64,000 bases of DNA from Streptomyces tagetis (GCF_018069565.1 NZ_JAGPNL010000005.1:372001-436000), one strand, 5' to 3'; counted from the first letter of the stretch, positions 46,661-58,431 are shown. Notes: a model not told the origin generated them from the letters alone. Made by a program: numbers and translations.

Positions 46661-46960
46661 TCACAGCTTCATCAGGCTGGCGTCGTCGACCGAGGCCGAG
46701 TGGCGGGAACGGAACAGGGACACGATGATCGCGAGTCCCACCACGACCTCCGCGGCGGCGACCACCATCGTGAAGAAGGCGATGATCTGGCCGTCGAGGT
46801 TGCCGTGCAGCCGGGAGAAGGCGACGAAGGCGAGGTTGCAGGCGTTGAGCATCAGCTCCACGCACATGAAGACCACGATCGCGTTGCGCCGGATCAGTAC
46901 ACCGGTGGCGCCGATCGTGAACAACAGCGCCGCCAGATAGAGGTAGTTGACGGGGTTCAC
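46661..46960 (-). CDS. nuoK: NADH-quinone oxidoreductase subunit K
   Basis: This 99-residue three-helix subunit has the conserved glutamates of the proton channel in [16 protein letters not shown] and [16 protein letters not shown] 46960 overlaps the nuoJ stop by 4 nt (GTGA). Confidence 0.95.
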
Positions 46961-47796
46961 TTCGATGCCTCCTCGGACCCCTTGAAGGTGGCCGGGCCGA
47001 TCGCCTTGCGCTCCAGGCGCTCCTCGGACCGCTGCTCCAGGGCCTTGAGATCGTTGAGCGCCTCCATCGACACGTCCCGGATCTGGCCGCGCTCGCGCAG
47101 CGTCTTGCTCACCGTCAGCTCGGACGGGGTGCCGTCGGGCAGCAGCCCGGCGATGTCGACCGCGTTGTGCCGGGCGTAGACGCCGGGGGCGGGCAGCGGC
47201 GGCAGGTACCTGCCCTCGCGCAGCCGCTGCTCGGACAGCTCGCGCTGGGTCCGGACCCGCTCGGTGCGCTCCCGGTGGGTGAGCACCATGGCGCCGACGG
47301 CGGCCGTGATGAGCAGCGCGCCGGTCAGCTCGAAGGCGAAGACGTACCGGGTGAAGACCAGGGCGGCGATGCCCTCGACGTTGCCGTTGGCGTTGGCCAC
47401 GGCGAGCCCGTCGAACTGCGTGATCGAGGCGTTGCCGATACCGCCGACGAGCAGGACGCCGAAGCCCGTCCCGCAGAGCAGGGCCAGCCAGCGCTGGCCC
47501 CGGATGGTCTCCTTCAGGGAGTCCGCCGCGGTGACGCCGACCAGCATCACCACGAACAGGAAGAGCATCATGACGGCGCCGGTGTAGACGACGATCTGCA
47601 CGATGCCGAGGAAGTAGGCGCCGTTGGCGAGGTAGAACACCGCCAGGATGATCATGGTCGCGGCGAGGCAGAGCGCGCTGTGCACCGCCCGTCGCATGAG
47701 GACGGTGCACAGGGCGCCGATCACCGCGACGGTGCCCAGGACCCAGAACTGGACGGCCTCTCCGGTGGAGGTCGTGTAGGCGGCGAGCGCGGTCAT
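46957..47796 (-). CDS. nuoJ: NADH-quinone oxidoreductase subunit J
   Basis: This 279-residue five-helix membrane subunit ([20 protein letters not shown] is the characteristic pi-bulge helix 3 region) has a C-terminal cytoplasmic extension of ~100 residues ([14 protein letters not shown] onward) seen in actinobacteria. ATG 47796 overlaps nuoI's stop by 4 nt. Confidence 0.95.
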
Positions 47797-48434
47797 GGAC
47801 GGATCACCTTCTCCGAGGCAGGTTCGTCCTCGCCGAAGGTGGACTCGCCCTCCTGCGGCACCTCGCCCTGGGTGTGGGCCACCTGCCGCTCGGTACCGGG
47901 CGCCGCCTCCGTCACCAGACCCCGGTAGTAGTCCTGTTCGTCGGTGCCCGGGTAGATGGCGTGCGGCGAGTCCACCATGCCGTCCTCCAGCCCGGCGAGC
48001 AGTTGCTCCTTGGTGTAGATGAGGTCGGCGCGGGTGGCGTCGGCCAGTTCGAACTCGTTGGTCATCGTCAGCGCCCGGGTCGGGCACGCCTCGATGCAGA
48101 GCCCGCACAGGATGCAGCGGGCGTAGTTGATCTGGTAGACGCGGCCGTAGCGCTCGCCCGGCGAGTAGCGTTCCTCGTCGGTGTTGTCGGCGCCCTCCAC
48201 GTAGATCGCGTCGGCCGGGCAGGCCCACGCGCACAGTTCGCAGCCGATGCACTTCTCCAGGCCGTCCGGATGGCGGTTGAGCTGGTGCCGTCCGTGGAAA
48301 CGCGGAGCGGTGGTCTTGCGCTGCTCCGGGTACTGCTCGGTGAGCCGCTTCTTGAACATGGCCTTGAAGGTCACGCCGAAGCCGGCCACGGGGTTCAGGA
48401 AACCGGGTGCGGTCTCCTTGGGTTCCTCAGCCAT
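47793..48434 (-). CDS. nuoI: NADH-quinone oxidoreductase subunit I
   Basis: This 213-residue peripheral-arm subunit holds clusters N6a and N6b in CIGCELCAWACP and CILCGLCIEACP. ATG 48434 is chosen over ATG 48452: AAGGAGG sits 6 nt before it, and the ATG lies 8 nt inside nuoH's end. A long acidic C-terminal tail follows the clusters. Confidence 0.95.
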   Translation of the reverse strand: MAEEPKETAPGFLNPVAGFGVTFKAMFKKRLTEQYPEQRKTTAPRFHGRHQLNRHPDGLEKCIGCELCAWACPADAIYVEGADNTDEERYSPGERYGRVYQINYARCILCGLCIEACPTRALTMTNEFELADATRADLIYTKEQLLAGLEDGMVDSPHAIYPGTDEQDYYRGLVTEAAPGTERQVAHTQGEVPQEGESTFGEDEPASEKVIRP

Positions 48435-49803
48435 CGGACGCCTCCTTTCCATCCGTAGGTCCGCCCAGAGGTCCGTCGCTCCGGGCGTCGGGTCCGCCGC
48501 TGGCGATCAGTTCGCGCTCCCGGGCCGGCCGGCGCCGCGGTACGGGCGGCAACTGCTGGCCGGGCAGCGGCGGTACGGGGAACCCGCCGGCCATCGGGTC
48601 GAAGGCGGGCGGCTCCTCGGCGGGCGGCGCGGACCGTCCCGCCCGGTCGCGGTACAGGTCGACGACGAAGGAGACGAGCAGCAGGACCAGGACGCCGCCG
48701 GCGATGTAGAGGGCGATGTCCGCGAAGCCGTAGTTCTCGTTCTTCAGGGCGCGCACGGTGGCGACGAGCATCAGCCACACCAGCGCGACCGGGATGAGGA
48801 CCTTCCAGCCGAGCTTCATGAGCTGGTCGTAGCGGACCCGGGGCAGGGTGCCGCGCAGCCAGATGAAGAAGAACAGCAGCAACTGCACCTTGAGGACGAA
48901 CCAGAGCATCGGCCACCAGCCGTGGTTCGCGCCCTCCCAGAAGGTGCTGACCGGCCAAGGCGCCCGCCAGCCGCCCAGGAAGAGCGTCACCGCGACCGCC
49001 GAGACCGTCACCATGTTCACGTACTCGGCGAGCATGAACATCGCGAACTTGATCGACGAGTACTCGGTGTTGAAGCCGCCCACGAGGTCGCCCTCGGACT
49101 CCGGCATGTCGAAGGGGGCGCGGTTGGTCTCGCCGACCATCGTGATGATGTACAGCACGAAGGAGACCGGCAGCAGCAGCACGTACCACCGGTCGGTCTG
49201 CTGCGCGACGATCTCCGAGGTCGACATCGACCCGGAGTAGAGGAACACCGAGGCGAACGCGGCGCCCATGGCGATCTCGTACGAGATCATCTGCGCGCAG
49301 GAGCGCAAGCCGCCGAGCAGCGGGTAGGTGGAGCCGGAGCTCCAGCCGGCGAGGACGATGCCGTAGATGCCGATGGAGGCGACCGCCAGGATGTAGAGCA
49401 TGGCGATCGGCAGGTCGGTGAGTTGCATCGCGGTGCGCTGACCGAAGATCGACACCTCGTTGCCGGGCGGCCCGAAGGGGATCACCGCGATCGCCATGAA
49501 GGCCGGTACGGCCGCGACGATCGGCGCGAGGACGTACACCACCTTGTCGGCGCGCTTGACGATGACGTCTTCCTTGAGCATCAGCTTCACGCCGTCGGCG
49601 AGCGACTGGAGCATGCCCCAGGGGCCGTTCCGGTTCGGGCCGATGCGGAGCTGCATCCAGGCGACGACCTTGCGCTCCCACACGATGGAGAAGAGCACGG
49701 TCACCATCAGGAAGGCGAAGCAGAAGACCGCCTTGACGGCCACCAGCCACCACGGGTCGGTGCCGAACATGGAGAGGTCTTCAGCGGCGAGGTACGGGCT
49801 CAT
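48427..49803 (-). CDS. nuoH: NADH-quinone oxidoreductase subunit H
   Basis: This 458-residue membrane subunit forms the quinone-binding E-channel: GPNRNGPWGMLQSLADGVKL at the N-terminal side, ETNRAPFDMPESEGDLVGGF with the acidic row, and eight or so helices. A C-terminal Pro/Arg-rich tail of ~60 residues is longer than in E. coli. ATG 49803 overlaps the nuoG stop by 4 nt. Confidence 0.96.
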   Translation of the reverse strand: MSPYLAAEDLSMFGTDPWWLVAVKAVFCFAFLMVTVLFSIVWERKVVAWMQLRIGPNRNGPWGMLQSLADGVKLMLKEDVIVKRADKVVYVLAPIVAAVPAFMAIAVIPFGPPGNEVSIFGQRTAMQLTDLPIAMLYILAVASIGIYGIVLAGWSSGSTYPLLGGLRSCAQMISYEIAMGAAFASVFLYSGSMSTSEIVAQQTDRWYVLLLPVSFVLYIITMVGETNRAPFDMPESEGDLVGGFNTEYSSIKFAMFMLAEYVNMVTVSAVAVTLFLGGWRAPWPVSTFWEGANHGWWPMLWFVLKVQLLLFFFIWLRGTLPRVRYDQLMKLGWKVLIPVALVWLMLVATVRALKNENYGFADIALYIAGGVLVLLLVSFVVDLYRDRAGRSAPPAEEPPAFDPMAGGFPVPPLPGQQLPPVPRRRPARERELIASGGPDARSDGPLGGPTDGKEASDG

Positions 49804-52300
49804 GCCTCCACCTCCTTGGGGGCCGCTCCGGCGAGCGTGGCCGGGCCGATGCGGACGAGGGAACCGGGCAGCGCCCCGGCGTCGGAGGCGACGCCGGCGC
49901 CGGCCGAGTTCAGCGGGAGCCAGACCACCCGGTCGGGCATGTCGGTGACGGTGAGCGGGAGTTCGACGGTCCCGGCGGGTCCGGTGACGGCCAGCGGGTC
50001 GCCGTCCTTGACGCCCGCCTCGGCGGCCGTGGCGGACGACACCCGGGCACAGGCGGCGTGCCGGGTGCCGGCCAGCGCCTCGTCGCCCTGCTGGAGCAGG
50101 CCCAGGTCGAGCAGGAGCCGGTGCCCGGCGAGCACCGCCTCCCCGGCGGCCGGGCGCGGCAGCGCGCTCGCCGTGTGCCGGGACTCGGCGGCGCGCGGGC
50201 CGTCCCAGGGGCCGAGCCGGTCGATCTCCCCGCGCGTGGTGGCGAGGTCGGGCAGTCCGAGGTGGACGTCCATGGCGTCGGCCAGCATCTGGAGCACCCG
50301 GCCGTCGGTCGGCGCCAGGCGCCGGGTCATCTGCTCGGGCTTGAGCGCGGCCTCGAAGGAGCGGACCCGGCCCTCCCAGTTGAGGAAGGTGCCCGCCTTC
50401 TCGGCGACCGCCGCGACCGGCAGGACCACGTCGGCCCGGCCGGTGATCTCGCCGGGCCGCAGCTCCAGCGAGACCAGGAAGCCGACCTCGTCGAGCGCCT
50501 CGCGGGCACGCGCCGGATCGGGCAGGTCCGTGACCTCCACGCCCGCCACCAGCAGCGCCTGCAACTCGCCCGCGGCGGCGGCCTCGACGATCTGGCCGGT
50601 GTCGCGGCCGTGGCGGTGCGGCAGTTCGGCCAGGCCCCAGACCGCGGCGACCTCCTGCCGCGCCCGCGGGTCGGTGGCCGGGCGTCCGCCCGGCAGCAGC
50701 CCCGGCAGGGCGCCCGTCTCGACGGCGCCGCGCTCCCCGGCCCGGCGCGGGACCCACACCAGTCGGGCGCCGGTGGCCGCCGCGGTGCGCACGGCGGCGG
50801 TGAGCCCGCCGGCCACGCCGGCCAGCCGCTCGCCGACGACGATCACCGCGCCCTCGGTCCGCAGGTCCTCCGCGGCCCGGCTGCCGTCGTCCTCCAGGCC
50901 GACCCCGCCGGCCAGCGCGTCCAGCCACTCGGTCTCGGTGCCGGGCGCGGCGGGCAGCAGGGTGCCGCCGGCCTTGGTGAGGCCGCGGGTGGCGTGGGTG
51001 GCCAGGGCGTACACCTTCTGCCCGTGCCGGCGCCACGCCTTGCGCAGCCGCAGGAAGACGCCGGGCGCCTCCTCCTCCGCCTCGAAACCGACCAAAAGCA
51101 CGGCCGGCGCCTTCTCCAGGGCGGCGTAGGTGACCCCGCCGCCGTCCAGGTCCCGGCCGTGTCCGGCGACGTGGGCGGCGAGGAAGTCGGCCTCCTCGGC
51201 GCTGTGCACGCGGGCCCGGAAGTCGATGTCGTTGGTGTCGAGGGCCACCCGCGCGAACTTGCTGTAGGCGTAGGCGTCCTCGACGGTGAGCCGCCCGCCG
51301 GCCAGGACACCGGTCCGGCCCCGGGAGGCGAGCAGGCCCTGCGCGGCGATCCGCAGCGCGTCCGGCCAGGAGGCGGGCTCCAGTTCGCCCTCGGCGTTGC
51401 GCACCAGCGGCGTGGTGAGCCGGTCGCGCTGCTGCGCGTACCGGAAGCCGAAGCGGCCCTTGTCGCAGATCCACTCCTCGTTGACCTCGGGGTCGTGGGC
51501 GGCGAGCCGCCGCATGACCCGGCCGCGCCGGTGGTCGGTGCGGGTGGCGCAGCCGCCCGAGCAGTGCTCGCACACGGACGGCGAGGAGATCAGGTCGAAG
51601 GGGCGGGAGCGGAACCGGTAGGCGGCGGAGGTGAGCGCGCCGACCGGGCAGATCTGGATGGTGTTGCCGGAGAAGTACGACTCGAACGGGTCGCCCTCGC
51701 CGGTGCCGACCTGCTGGAGCGCGCCGCGTTCCAGCAGCTCGATCATCGGGTCGCCGGCGACCTGGTTGGAGAACCGGGTGCAGCGGGCGCACAGCACGCA
51801 CCGCTCGCGGTCGAGCAGCACCTGCGTGGAGATCGGCACGGGCTTGGCGAAGGTCCGCTTGCGGCCGTCGAAGCGGGAGTCGGACTGGCCGTGCGACATG
51901 GCCTGGTTCTGCAGCGGGCACTCGCCGCCCTTGTCGCAGACCGGGCAGTCCAGCGGGTGGTTGATGAGCAGCAGCTCCATCACACCCTTCTGGGCCTTCT
52001 CCGCGACCGGTGAGGTGAGCTGCGTCCTCACCACCATCCCGTCGGTGCAGGTGATGGTGCAGGAGGCCATCGGCTTGCGCTGGCCCTCCACCTCGACGAT
52101 GCACTGGCGGCAGGCGCCGACCGGGTCGAGGAGGGGGTGGTCGCAAAAGCGCGGGATCTCGATGCCGAGCCGCTCGGCGGCCCGGATCACGAGGGTGCCC
52201 TTGGGCACGCTGATCTCGATGCCGTCGATGGTCAGCGTGACCAGGTCCTCCGGCGGGAGGGCCGCCTGCCCCCCACCGGAGGCAGTATTGGTGGTCACGG

Positions 52301-52304
<4 letters not shown>
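49800..52304 (-). CDS. nuoG: NADH-quinone oxidoreductase subunit G
   Basis: This 834-residue subunit carries clusters N1b, N4, N5 and, as in Streptomyces and E. coli, the extra N7: FCDHPLLDPVGACRQC, HPLDCPVCDKGGECPLQNQ (the His-Cys site), RCVLCARCTRFSNQ, and CEHCSGGC with a fourth Cys in EEWICDKGRFG. The C-terminal half is molybdopterin-oxidoreductase-like without a cofactor site. GTG/ATG choice: ATG 52304 has GGAGG 9 nt upstream and overlaps nuoF's stop by 4 nt. Confidence 0.95.
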
Positions 52305-53646
<1,342 letters not shown>

Positions 53647-53647
<1 letters not shown>

Positions 53648-54516
53648 CACTCCCCCTCCTCGGCGGTGGGCCCGGCCGGGTGGGCCGGGTCGGACGCCGA
53701 CGTCTCCTGCGGCGCGTCGTGCGAGCCGAGGTGTTCCGCCGGCGACGGGTCGTGCACGGCGCCCTTCGGCGGCTCGGCGGGTCCGCCGTCGCGGGGGCTC
53801 ACCACGCGCGCGGCGGGCGCCTCGCCCTTGGCCAGCTTCAGTCCGGCGAGGGAGGCGGGGCCCGCGCTGCCGCCGCCGGCGACGGCGCCGTCCCGCTCGT
53901 CGGGGAAGCCGGCCAGGATGCGGGAGGTCTCCTTGAAGGTGCACAGGGGTGCGCCCCGGGTCGGCGTGACCTCGCGGCCGGCCCGCAGGTCGTCGACGAC
54001 GCGCCGGATGCTCTCCGGCGTCTGGTTGTCGAAGAACTCCCAGTTGATCATCACGACCGGCGCGTAGTCGCAGGCCGCGTTGCACTCGATGTGCTCCAGC
54101 GTGATCGTGCCGTCCTCGGTGGTCTCGCCGTTGCCGACGCCCAGGTGTTCCTGGAGGGACTCGAAGAGGGCGTCGCCGCCCATGACCGCACACAGGGTGT
54201 TGGTGCAGACGCCGACTTGGTAGTCGCCGCCGGCCCGGCGCCGGTACATGGAGTAGAAGGTGGCGACGGCGGTGACCTCCGCCGTGGTCAGGCCGAGCAC
54301 CTCGGCGCAGAACCGCATGCCGGCGCGGGTGACGTGGCCCTCCTCGGACTGCACGAGGTGCAGCAGCGGCAGGAGGGCGGACCGGGAGTCGGGGTAGCGG
54401 GCGACGACCTCGCGCGCGTCGGCCTCCAGCCGGGCGCGGACGTCGTCCGGGTAGGCGGGCGCGGGCGGTTGGGGCATGCCCAGGCTGACGCCCCGCTCCG
54501 AGGGTGAGGTGGTCAC
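53647..54516 (-). CDS. nuoE: NADH-quinone oxidoreductase subunit E
   Basis: This 289-residue thioredoxin-fold subunit binds the 2Fe-2S cluster N1a through CTNTLCAVMGG and CNAACDYAP. It is longer than usual because of an Ala/Pro-rich C-terminal tail (about residues 215-289). GTG 54516 overlaps nuoD's stop by 4 nt; the later ATG (MPQPPAPAY) is an alternative start. Confidence 0.95.
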
Positions 54517-55838
54517 CGGTCGACGCCTCCCATCACGGGGTCGAGGGACGCCACGGCGACGATGACGTCGGCGACCTGGCCGCCCTCGCACATCGCCGCC
54601 ATGGACTGAAGGTTGGTGAAGGACGGGTCGCGGAAGTGGACCCGGAAGGGGCGGGTGCCGCCGTCGGAGACGACGTGCACGCCGAGTTCGCCCTTGGGTG
54701 ACTCGACGGCCGCGTACGTCTGTCCCGGCGGGACGCGGAAGCCCTCGGTGACCAGCTTGAAGTGGTGGATCAGGGCCTCCATGGAGGTGCCCATGATCTT
54801 CTTGATGTGGTCGAGGGAGTTGCCCAGTCCGTCCGGTCCCAGGGCGAGCTGGGCGGGCCAGGCGATCTTCTTGTCGGCGACCATGACCGGTCCGGGCGCC
54901 AGCCGGTCCAGGCACTGCTCGACGATCCGCAGCGACTGGCGCATCTCCTCCAGCCGGATCAGGAAACGGCCGTAGGAGTCACAGGTGTCGGCGGTCGGCA
55001 CGTCGAAGTCGTAGGTCTCGTAACCGCAGTACGGCTGCGCCTTGCGCAGGTCGTGCGGCAGGCCGGTGGAGCGCAGGACCGGGCCGGTGGCGCCGAGGGC
55101 CATGCAGCCGGCCAGGTCGAGATAACCGACGTCCTGCATACGGGCCTTGAAGATCGGGTTCCCGGTGGCGAGCTTGTCGTACTCGGGGAGGTTCTTCTTC
55201 ATCTTCTTCACGAAGGCGCGGATCTGGTCCACGGCGCCCGGCGGCAGGTCCTGGGCGAGCCCGCCGGGGCGGACGTACGCGTGGTTCATCCGCAGGCCGG
55301 TGATCAGCTCGAAGATGTCGAGGACCAGCTCGCGGTCGCGGAAGCCGTAGATCATGATCGTGGTGGCGCCCAGCTCCATGCCGCCGGTGGCGATGCACAC
55401 CAGGTGGGAGGAGAGCCGGTTCAGCTCCATGAGGAGGACCCGGATGACGGAGGCGCGGTCCGGGACGTCGTCCTCGATGCCGAGCAGCCGCTCGACGCCC
55501 AGGCAGTACGCCGTCTCGTTGAAGAACGGCGTCAGGTAGTCCATGCGCGTCACGAACGTGGTGCCCTGGGTCCAGGTCCGGTATTCGAGATTCTTCTCGA
55601 TGCCGGTGTGGAGGTAACCGATGCCGCAGCGGGCCTCGGTGACGGTCTCGCCGTCGATCTCCAGGATCAGGCGGAGCACCCCGTGGGTGGAGGGGTGCTG
55701 GGGGCCCATGTTGACGACGATGCGCTCGTCGTCGGTACGGGCCGCGGTCTGCACGACCTCGTCCCAGTCACCGCCGGTGACGGTGTAGACGGGGCCTTCG
55801 GTGGTCTCGCGTGCCGACGCGGACGGGGTGGTGCTCAC
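54513..55838 (-). CDS. nuoD: NADH-quinone oxidoreductase subunit D
   Basis: This 441-residue 49-kDa-like subunit lines the quinone pocket. The HPSTHG loop carries the pocket histidine; RPGGLAQDLPPG and the C-terminal GGTRPFRVHFRDPSFTNLQ are highly conserved. GTG 55838 overlaps nuoC's stop by 4 nt. Confidence 0.96.
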   Translation of the reverse strand: MSTTPSASARETTEGPVYTVTGGDWDEVVQTAARTDDERIVVNMGPQHPSTHGVLRLILEIDGETVTEARCGIGYLHTGIEKNLEYRTWTQGTTFVTRMDYLTPFFNETAYCLGVERLLGIEDDVPDRASVIRVLLMELNRLSSHLVCIATGGMELGATTIMIYGFRDRELVLDIFELITGLRMNHAYVRPGGLAQDLPPGAVDQIRAFVKKMKKNLPEYDKLATGNPIFKARMQDVGYLDLAGCMALGATGPVLRSTGLPHDLRKAQPYCGYETYDFDVPTADTCDSYGRFLIRLEEMRQSLRIVEQCLDRLAPGPVMVADKKIAWPAQLALGPDGLGNSLDHIKKIMGTSMEALIHHFKLVTEGFRVPPGQTYAAVESPKGELGVHVVSDGGTRPFRVHFRDPSFTNLQSMAAMCEGGQVADVIVAVASLDPVMGGVDR

Positions 55839-56575
55839 GAGTACGACCTCCGCTGGTCCGGAGCCGGGATCTGGGCGCCCTTGTACTCGACGGGGATGCC
55901 GCCGAGGGGGTAGTCCTTGCGCTGCGGGTGGCCCTGCCAGTCGTCCGGCATCATGATCCGGGTCAGGGCCGGGTGACCGTCGAAGACGATGCCGAAGAAG
56001 TCGTAGGTCTCCCGCTCGTGCCAGTCGTTGGTCGGGTACACCTCGAACAGCGACGGGATGCGGGGGTCGGCGTCGGGGGCGCTGACCTCCAGCCGGATCA
56101 CCCGGTTGTGGGTGATCGAGCGCAGGTGGTAGACGGCGTGCAGTTCGCGGCCGGTGTCGTTCGGGTAGTGGACGCCGCTGACGCCGGTGCACAGTTCGAA
56201 GCGGAGGGCCGGGTCGTCGCGCAGGGTGCGGGCGACGCGGACCAGGTGCTCGCGCTCGATGTGGAAGGTCAGTTCGTCGCGGTCGACGACCGTCTTCTCG
56301 ATCGCGTTCTCCGGGAGCAGGCCCTGTTCCTCCAGGGCGCCCTCCAACTCGTCGGCGACCTCGTCGAACCAGCCGCCGTAGGGCCTGCTCGCCGGTCCCG
56401 GCAGGCGGACCGAGCGGACCAGCCCGCCGTACCCGGAGGTGTCGCCGCCGTTGTTGGCGCCGAACATGCCGCGCTGGACGCGGATCTCCTCGCCGCCCTC
56501 GCCGCGCCGGCCGGGGAGGTTCCCGGCGGAGAGGTCCTTCTCGGGGTTGACCCCGTTGCCGTTCGCCTCGCTCAT
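55835..56575 (-). CDS. nuoC: NADH-quinone oxidoreductase subunit C
   Basis: This 246-residue 30-kDa-like subunit contacts NuoD. Its signature is ERETYDFFGIVFDGHPALTR and PDDWQGHPQRKDYPLG. A flexible ~60-residue N-terminus precedes the conserved fold. ATG 56575 overlaps nuoB's stop by 4 nt. Confidence 0.95.
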   Translation of the reverse strand: MSEANGNGVNPEKDLSAGNLPGRRGEGGEEIRVQRGMFGANNGGDTSGYGGLVRSVRLPGPASRPYGGWFDEVADELEGALEEQGLLPENAIEKTVVDRDELTFHIEREHLVRVARTLRDDPALRFELCTGVSGVHYPNDTGRELHAVYHLRSITHNRVIRLEVSAPDADPRIPSLFEVYPTNDWHERETYDFFGIVFDGHPALTRIMMPDDWQGHPQRKDYPLGGIPVEYKGAQIPAPDQRRSYS

Positions 56576-57126
56576 CGCAGCAGCCCCTTCATCTCGATGG
56601 TGGGCAGTGCCTTGAGCGCCGCCTCCTCCGCCTCGCGGGCCGCCTCCTCGGCGTTGACGCCGAGCTTGGTGTTCTGGATCTTCTGGTGGAGCTTGAGGAT
56701 GGCGTCCATCAGCATCTCGGGGCGGGGCGGGCAGCCGGGGAGGTAGATGTCGACGGGGACGATGTGGTCGACGCCCTGGACGATCGCGTAGTTGTTGAAC
56801 ATGCCGCCCGAGGAGGCGCAGACCCCCATGGAGATCACCCACTTCGGGTTCGGCATCTGGTCGTAGACCTGCCGCAGCACCGGCGCCATCTTCTGGCTGA
56901 CCCGGCCCGCGACGATCATCAGGTCGGCCTGGCGCGGTGAGCCGCGGAAGACCTCCATGCCGAAGCGCGCCAGGTCGTAACGGCCGGCGCCGGTGGTCAT
57001 CATCTCGATGGCGCAGCAGGCGAGGCCGAAGGTGGCGGGGAAGACGGACGACTTGCGCACCCAGCCCGCGGCCTGCTCGACGGTGGTAAGGAGGAATCCG
57101 CTCGGAAGCTTTTCTTCGAGTCCCAT
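56572..57126 (-). CDS. nuoB: NADH-quinone oxidoreductase subunit B
   Basis: This 184-residue subunit holds cluster N2, which passes electrons to quinone: the tandem Cys in LACCAIEMM, GVCASSGGMF, and GCPPRPE. It starts with ATG 57126, 10 nt after the nuoA stop. Confidence 0.96.
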   Translation of the reverse strand: MGLEEKLPSGFLLTTVEQAAGWVRKSSVFPATFGLACCAIEMMTTGAGRYDLARFGMEVFRGSPRQADLMIVAGRVSQKMAPVLRQVYDQMPNPKWVISMGVCASSGGMFNNYAIVQGVDHIVPVDIYLPGCPPRPEMLMDAILKLHQKIQNTKLGVNAEEAAREAEEAALKALPTIEMKGLLR

Positions 57127-57136
57127 GACTAGCCCC

Positions 57137-57496
57137 TCAGTCCCATTCCAGGCCGCCGCGCCGCCATACGTACGCGTACGCGACGAAGACGGTGAGCACG
57201 AAGAGCAGCATCTCCACGAGCCCGAAGATCCCCAGGGCGTCGAAGGTGACGGCCCAGGGATAGAGGAAGACGATCTCGATGTCGAAGACGATGAAGAGCA
57301 TCGCCGTCAGGTAGTACTTGATGGGGAAGCGCCCACCGCCGGCGGGCGTGGGGGTCGGCTCGATGCCGCACTCGTAGGCCTCTAGCCGGGCCCGGTTGTA
57401 CCGCTTCGGACCGATCAGCGTGGCCATGACCACGGAGAAGATCGCAAAGCCTGCCCCGAGGGCTCCCAGTACGAGGATGGGCGCATACGCGTTCAC
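57137..57496 (-). CDS. nuoA: NADH-quinone oxidoreductase subunit A
   Basis: This 119-residue three-helix subunit opens the operon. It shows the loop cysteine and acids in AYECGIEP and the helix EIVFLYPWAVTFDALG. ATG 57496 starts the operon transcript's first gene; promoter and Rex-like site lie 140-180 nt upstream. Confidence 0.95.
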   Translation of the reverse strand: MNAYAPILVLGALGAGFAIFSVVMATLIGPKRYNRARLEAYECGIEPTPTPAGGGRFPIKYYLTAMLFIVFDIEIVFLYPWAVTFDALGIFGLVEMLLFVLTVFVAYAYVWRRGGLEWD

Positions 57497-57636
57497 CGCT
57501 CCTCGCTCCTCTCAGTCGGCACTGACTGCTGGCGGTCCCCCCGGGCCGGGCGGTGCCGCCCCGGAGGAGTGTTGCCTGGGCTCACAGCCGCCTCGGCAGC
57601 CCCCGAACTCCGCCTGCTGCGACGAAGATCGAGAAC

Positions 57637-57678
57637 ATGTGAAGCAGGTCACAAGCCCAACTGCCTCGCATCCTATGC
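57637..57678 (-). promoter_or_regulatory. nuo promoter with Rex-like operator
   Basis: On the minus strand TAGGAT (57670-57675) is a good -10 hexamer. Just downstream, ATGTGAAGCAGGTCACAA (57637-57654) matches the Rex operator TTGTGAAN4TTCACAA at 12 of 14 fixed positions. Rex releases at high NADH, and repression of nuo by Rex in Streptomyces is established. The -35 element is unclear. Confidence 0.6.
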
Positions 57679-57916
57679 CCGCCGCTCTGTGATCTGCGAC
57701 ACGGGGTATCGCTCCGGCTTTGTGATCTTTACCACCTGACGAAGGATCATGAAGCCGGAGGAGCGGTGATCTTCGCACAGGAAGCGTTCAGCCGATCACC
57801 ATAGGTGACATATTCGATCGACTTCGCTGGTCAGAGACGTGCGCGAAGGCGCGTCTCCATATCAAGATGCTTCCTGTGCATGCAAATTCGCCCTGGACCG
57901 GATCTCTTGATAGAGG

Positions 57917-57961
57917 CGCGTTCACACCCGCGAGGGAGATGCGGGACGCGATGTGAACGCG
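57917..57961. repeat. Large imperfect hairpin made of Rex-like half-sites
   Basis: CGCGTTCACA (57917-57926) pairs perfectly with TGTGAACGCG (57952-57961), and inside it CCCGC (57927-57931) can pair with GCGGG (57941-57945). The arms contain the half-site TTCACA/TGTGAA, but in the outward order. It is located in the middle of the nuo/NlpC-P60 gap. Confidence 0.6.
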
Positions 57962-58431
57962 TGCACGCGATCACGAGCGGAGCGCGGGCCGAGCGGGGCG
58001 GGCGCGACGGGCGCGTGAGCGACCCCGGCGAGGGAGTGACGGAAGGGGCCAGGGAAGGCCGGGAGAGGGAGTGACGGAAGGGGGACATGTACACCGGACG
58101 GACAGAAGGGGCGTACGCGGCAGTTGGGGCGTACGGGACGTTCGCGCGACGGACGCGACCGGCGGAGTGACCGTTCCGTGACCTCCACCACACCCTGACG
58201 AGGCGTCCGGAAACCGGGCTTGGCCAATTGCCTCAACCAGTGGTAAGCGCGGGGCAATCCGGGCGAAACGATCAAACACCGTGATCACAGGCCGGTTACG
58301 GCCCGCCCGCAATGTCCGTTACGGCGTCAATAAAGGGCGACACGCCCGGGATTTGGGGGCTGCGTTGAACAACTGTGGCGCAGCACACGTTCCTTGTAGG
58401 TATGGAGGAGCTCCTGATACCGGTTGTACCC

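Larger units (their letters stand above)
57497..58431. other. Regulatory gap between nuoA and the NlpC/P60 gene
   Basis: This ~930-nt gene-free region holds the divergent promoters of both sides. It contains a Rex-like site, TAGGAT, three GTGATCT copies, a large inverted repeat at 57917-57961 and an 18-bp direct repeat (AGGGAGTGACGGAAGGGG) at 58031 and 58066. No gene was supported. Confidence 0.6.

Noticed and set aside
58200..58431. A second c-di-AMP riboswitch before the NlpC/P60 gene
   Set aside because: The region lacks the conserved GGGGGACC, GGTGAAGCC and CCCGACAGC blocks seen at 23.4 kb.
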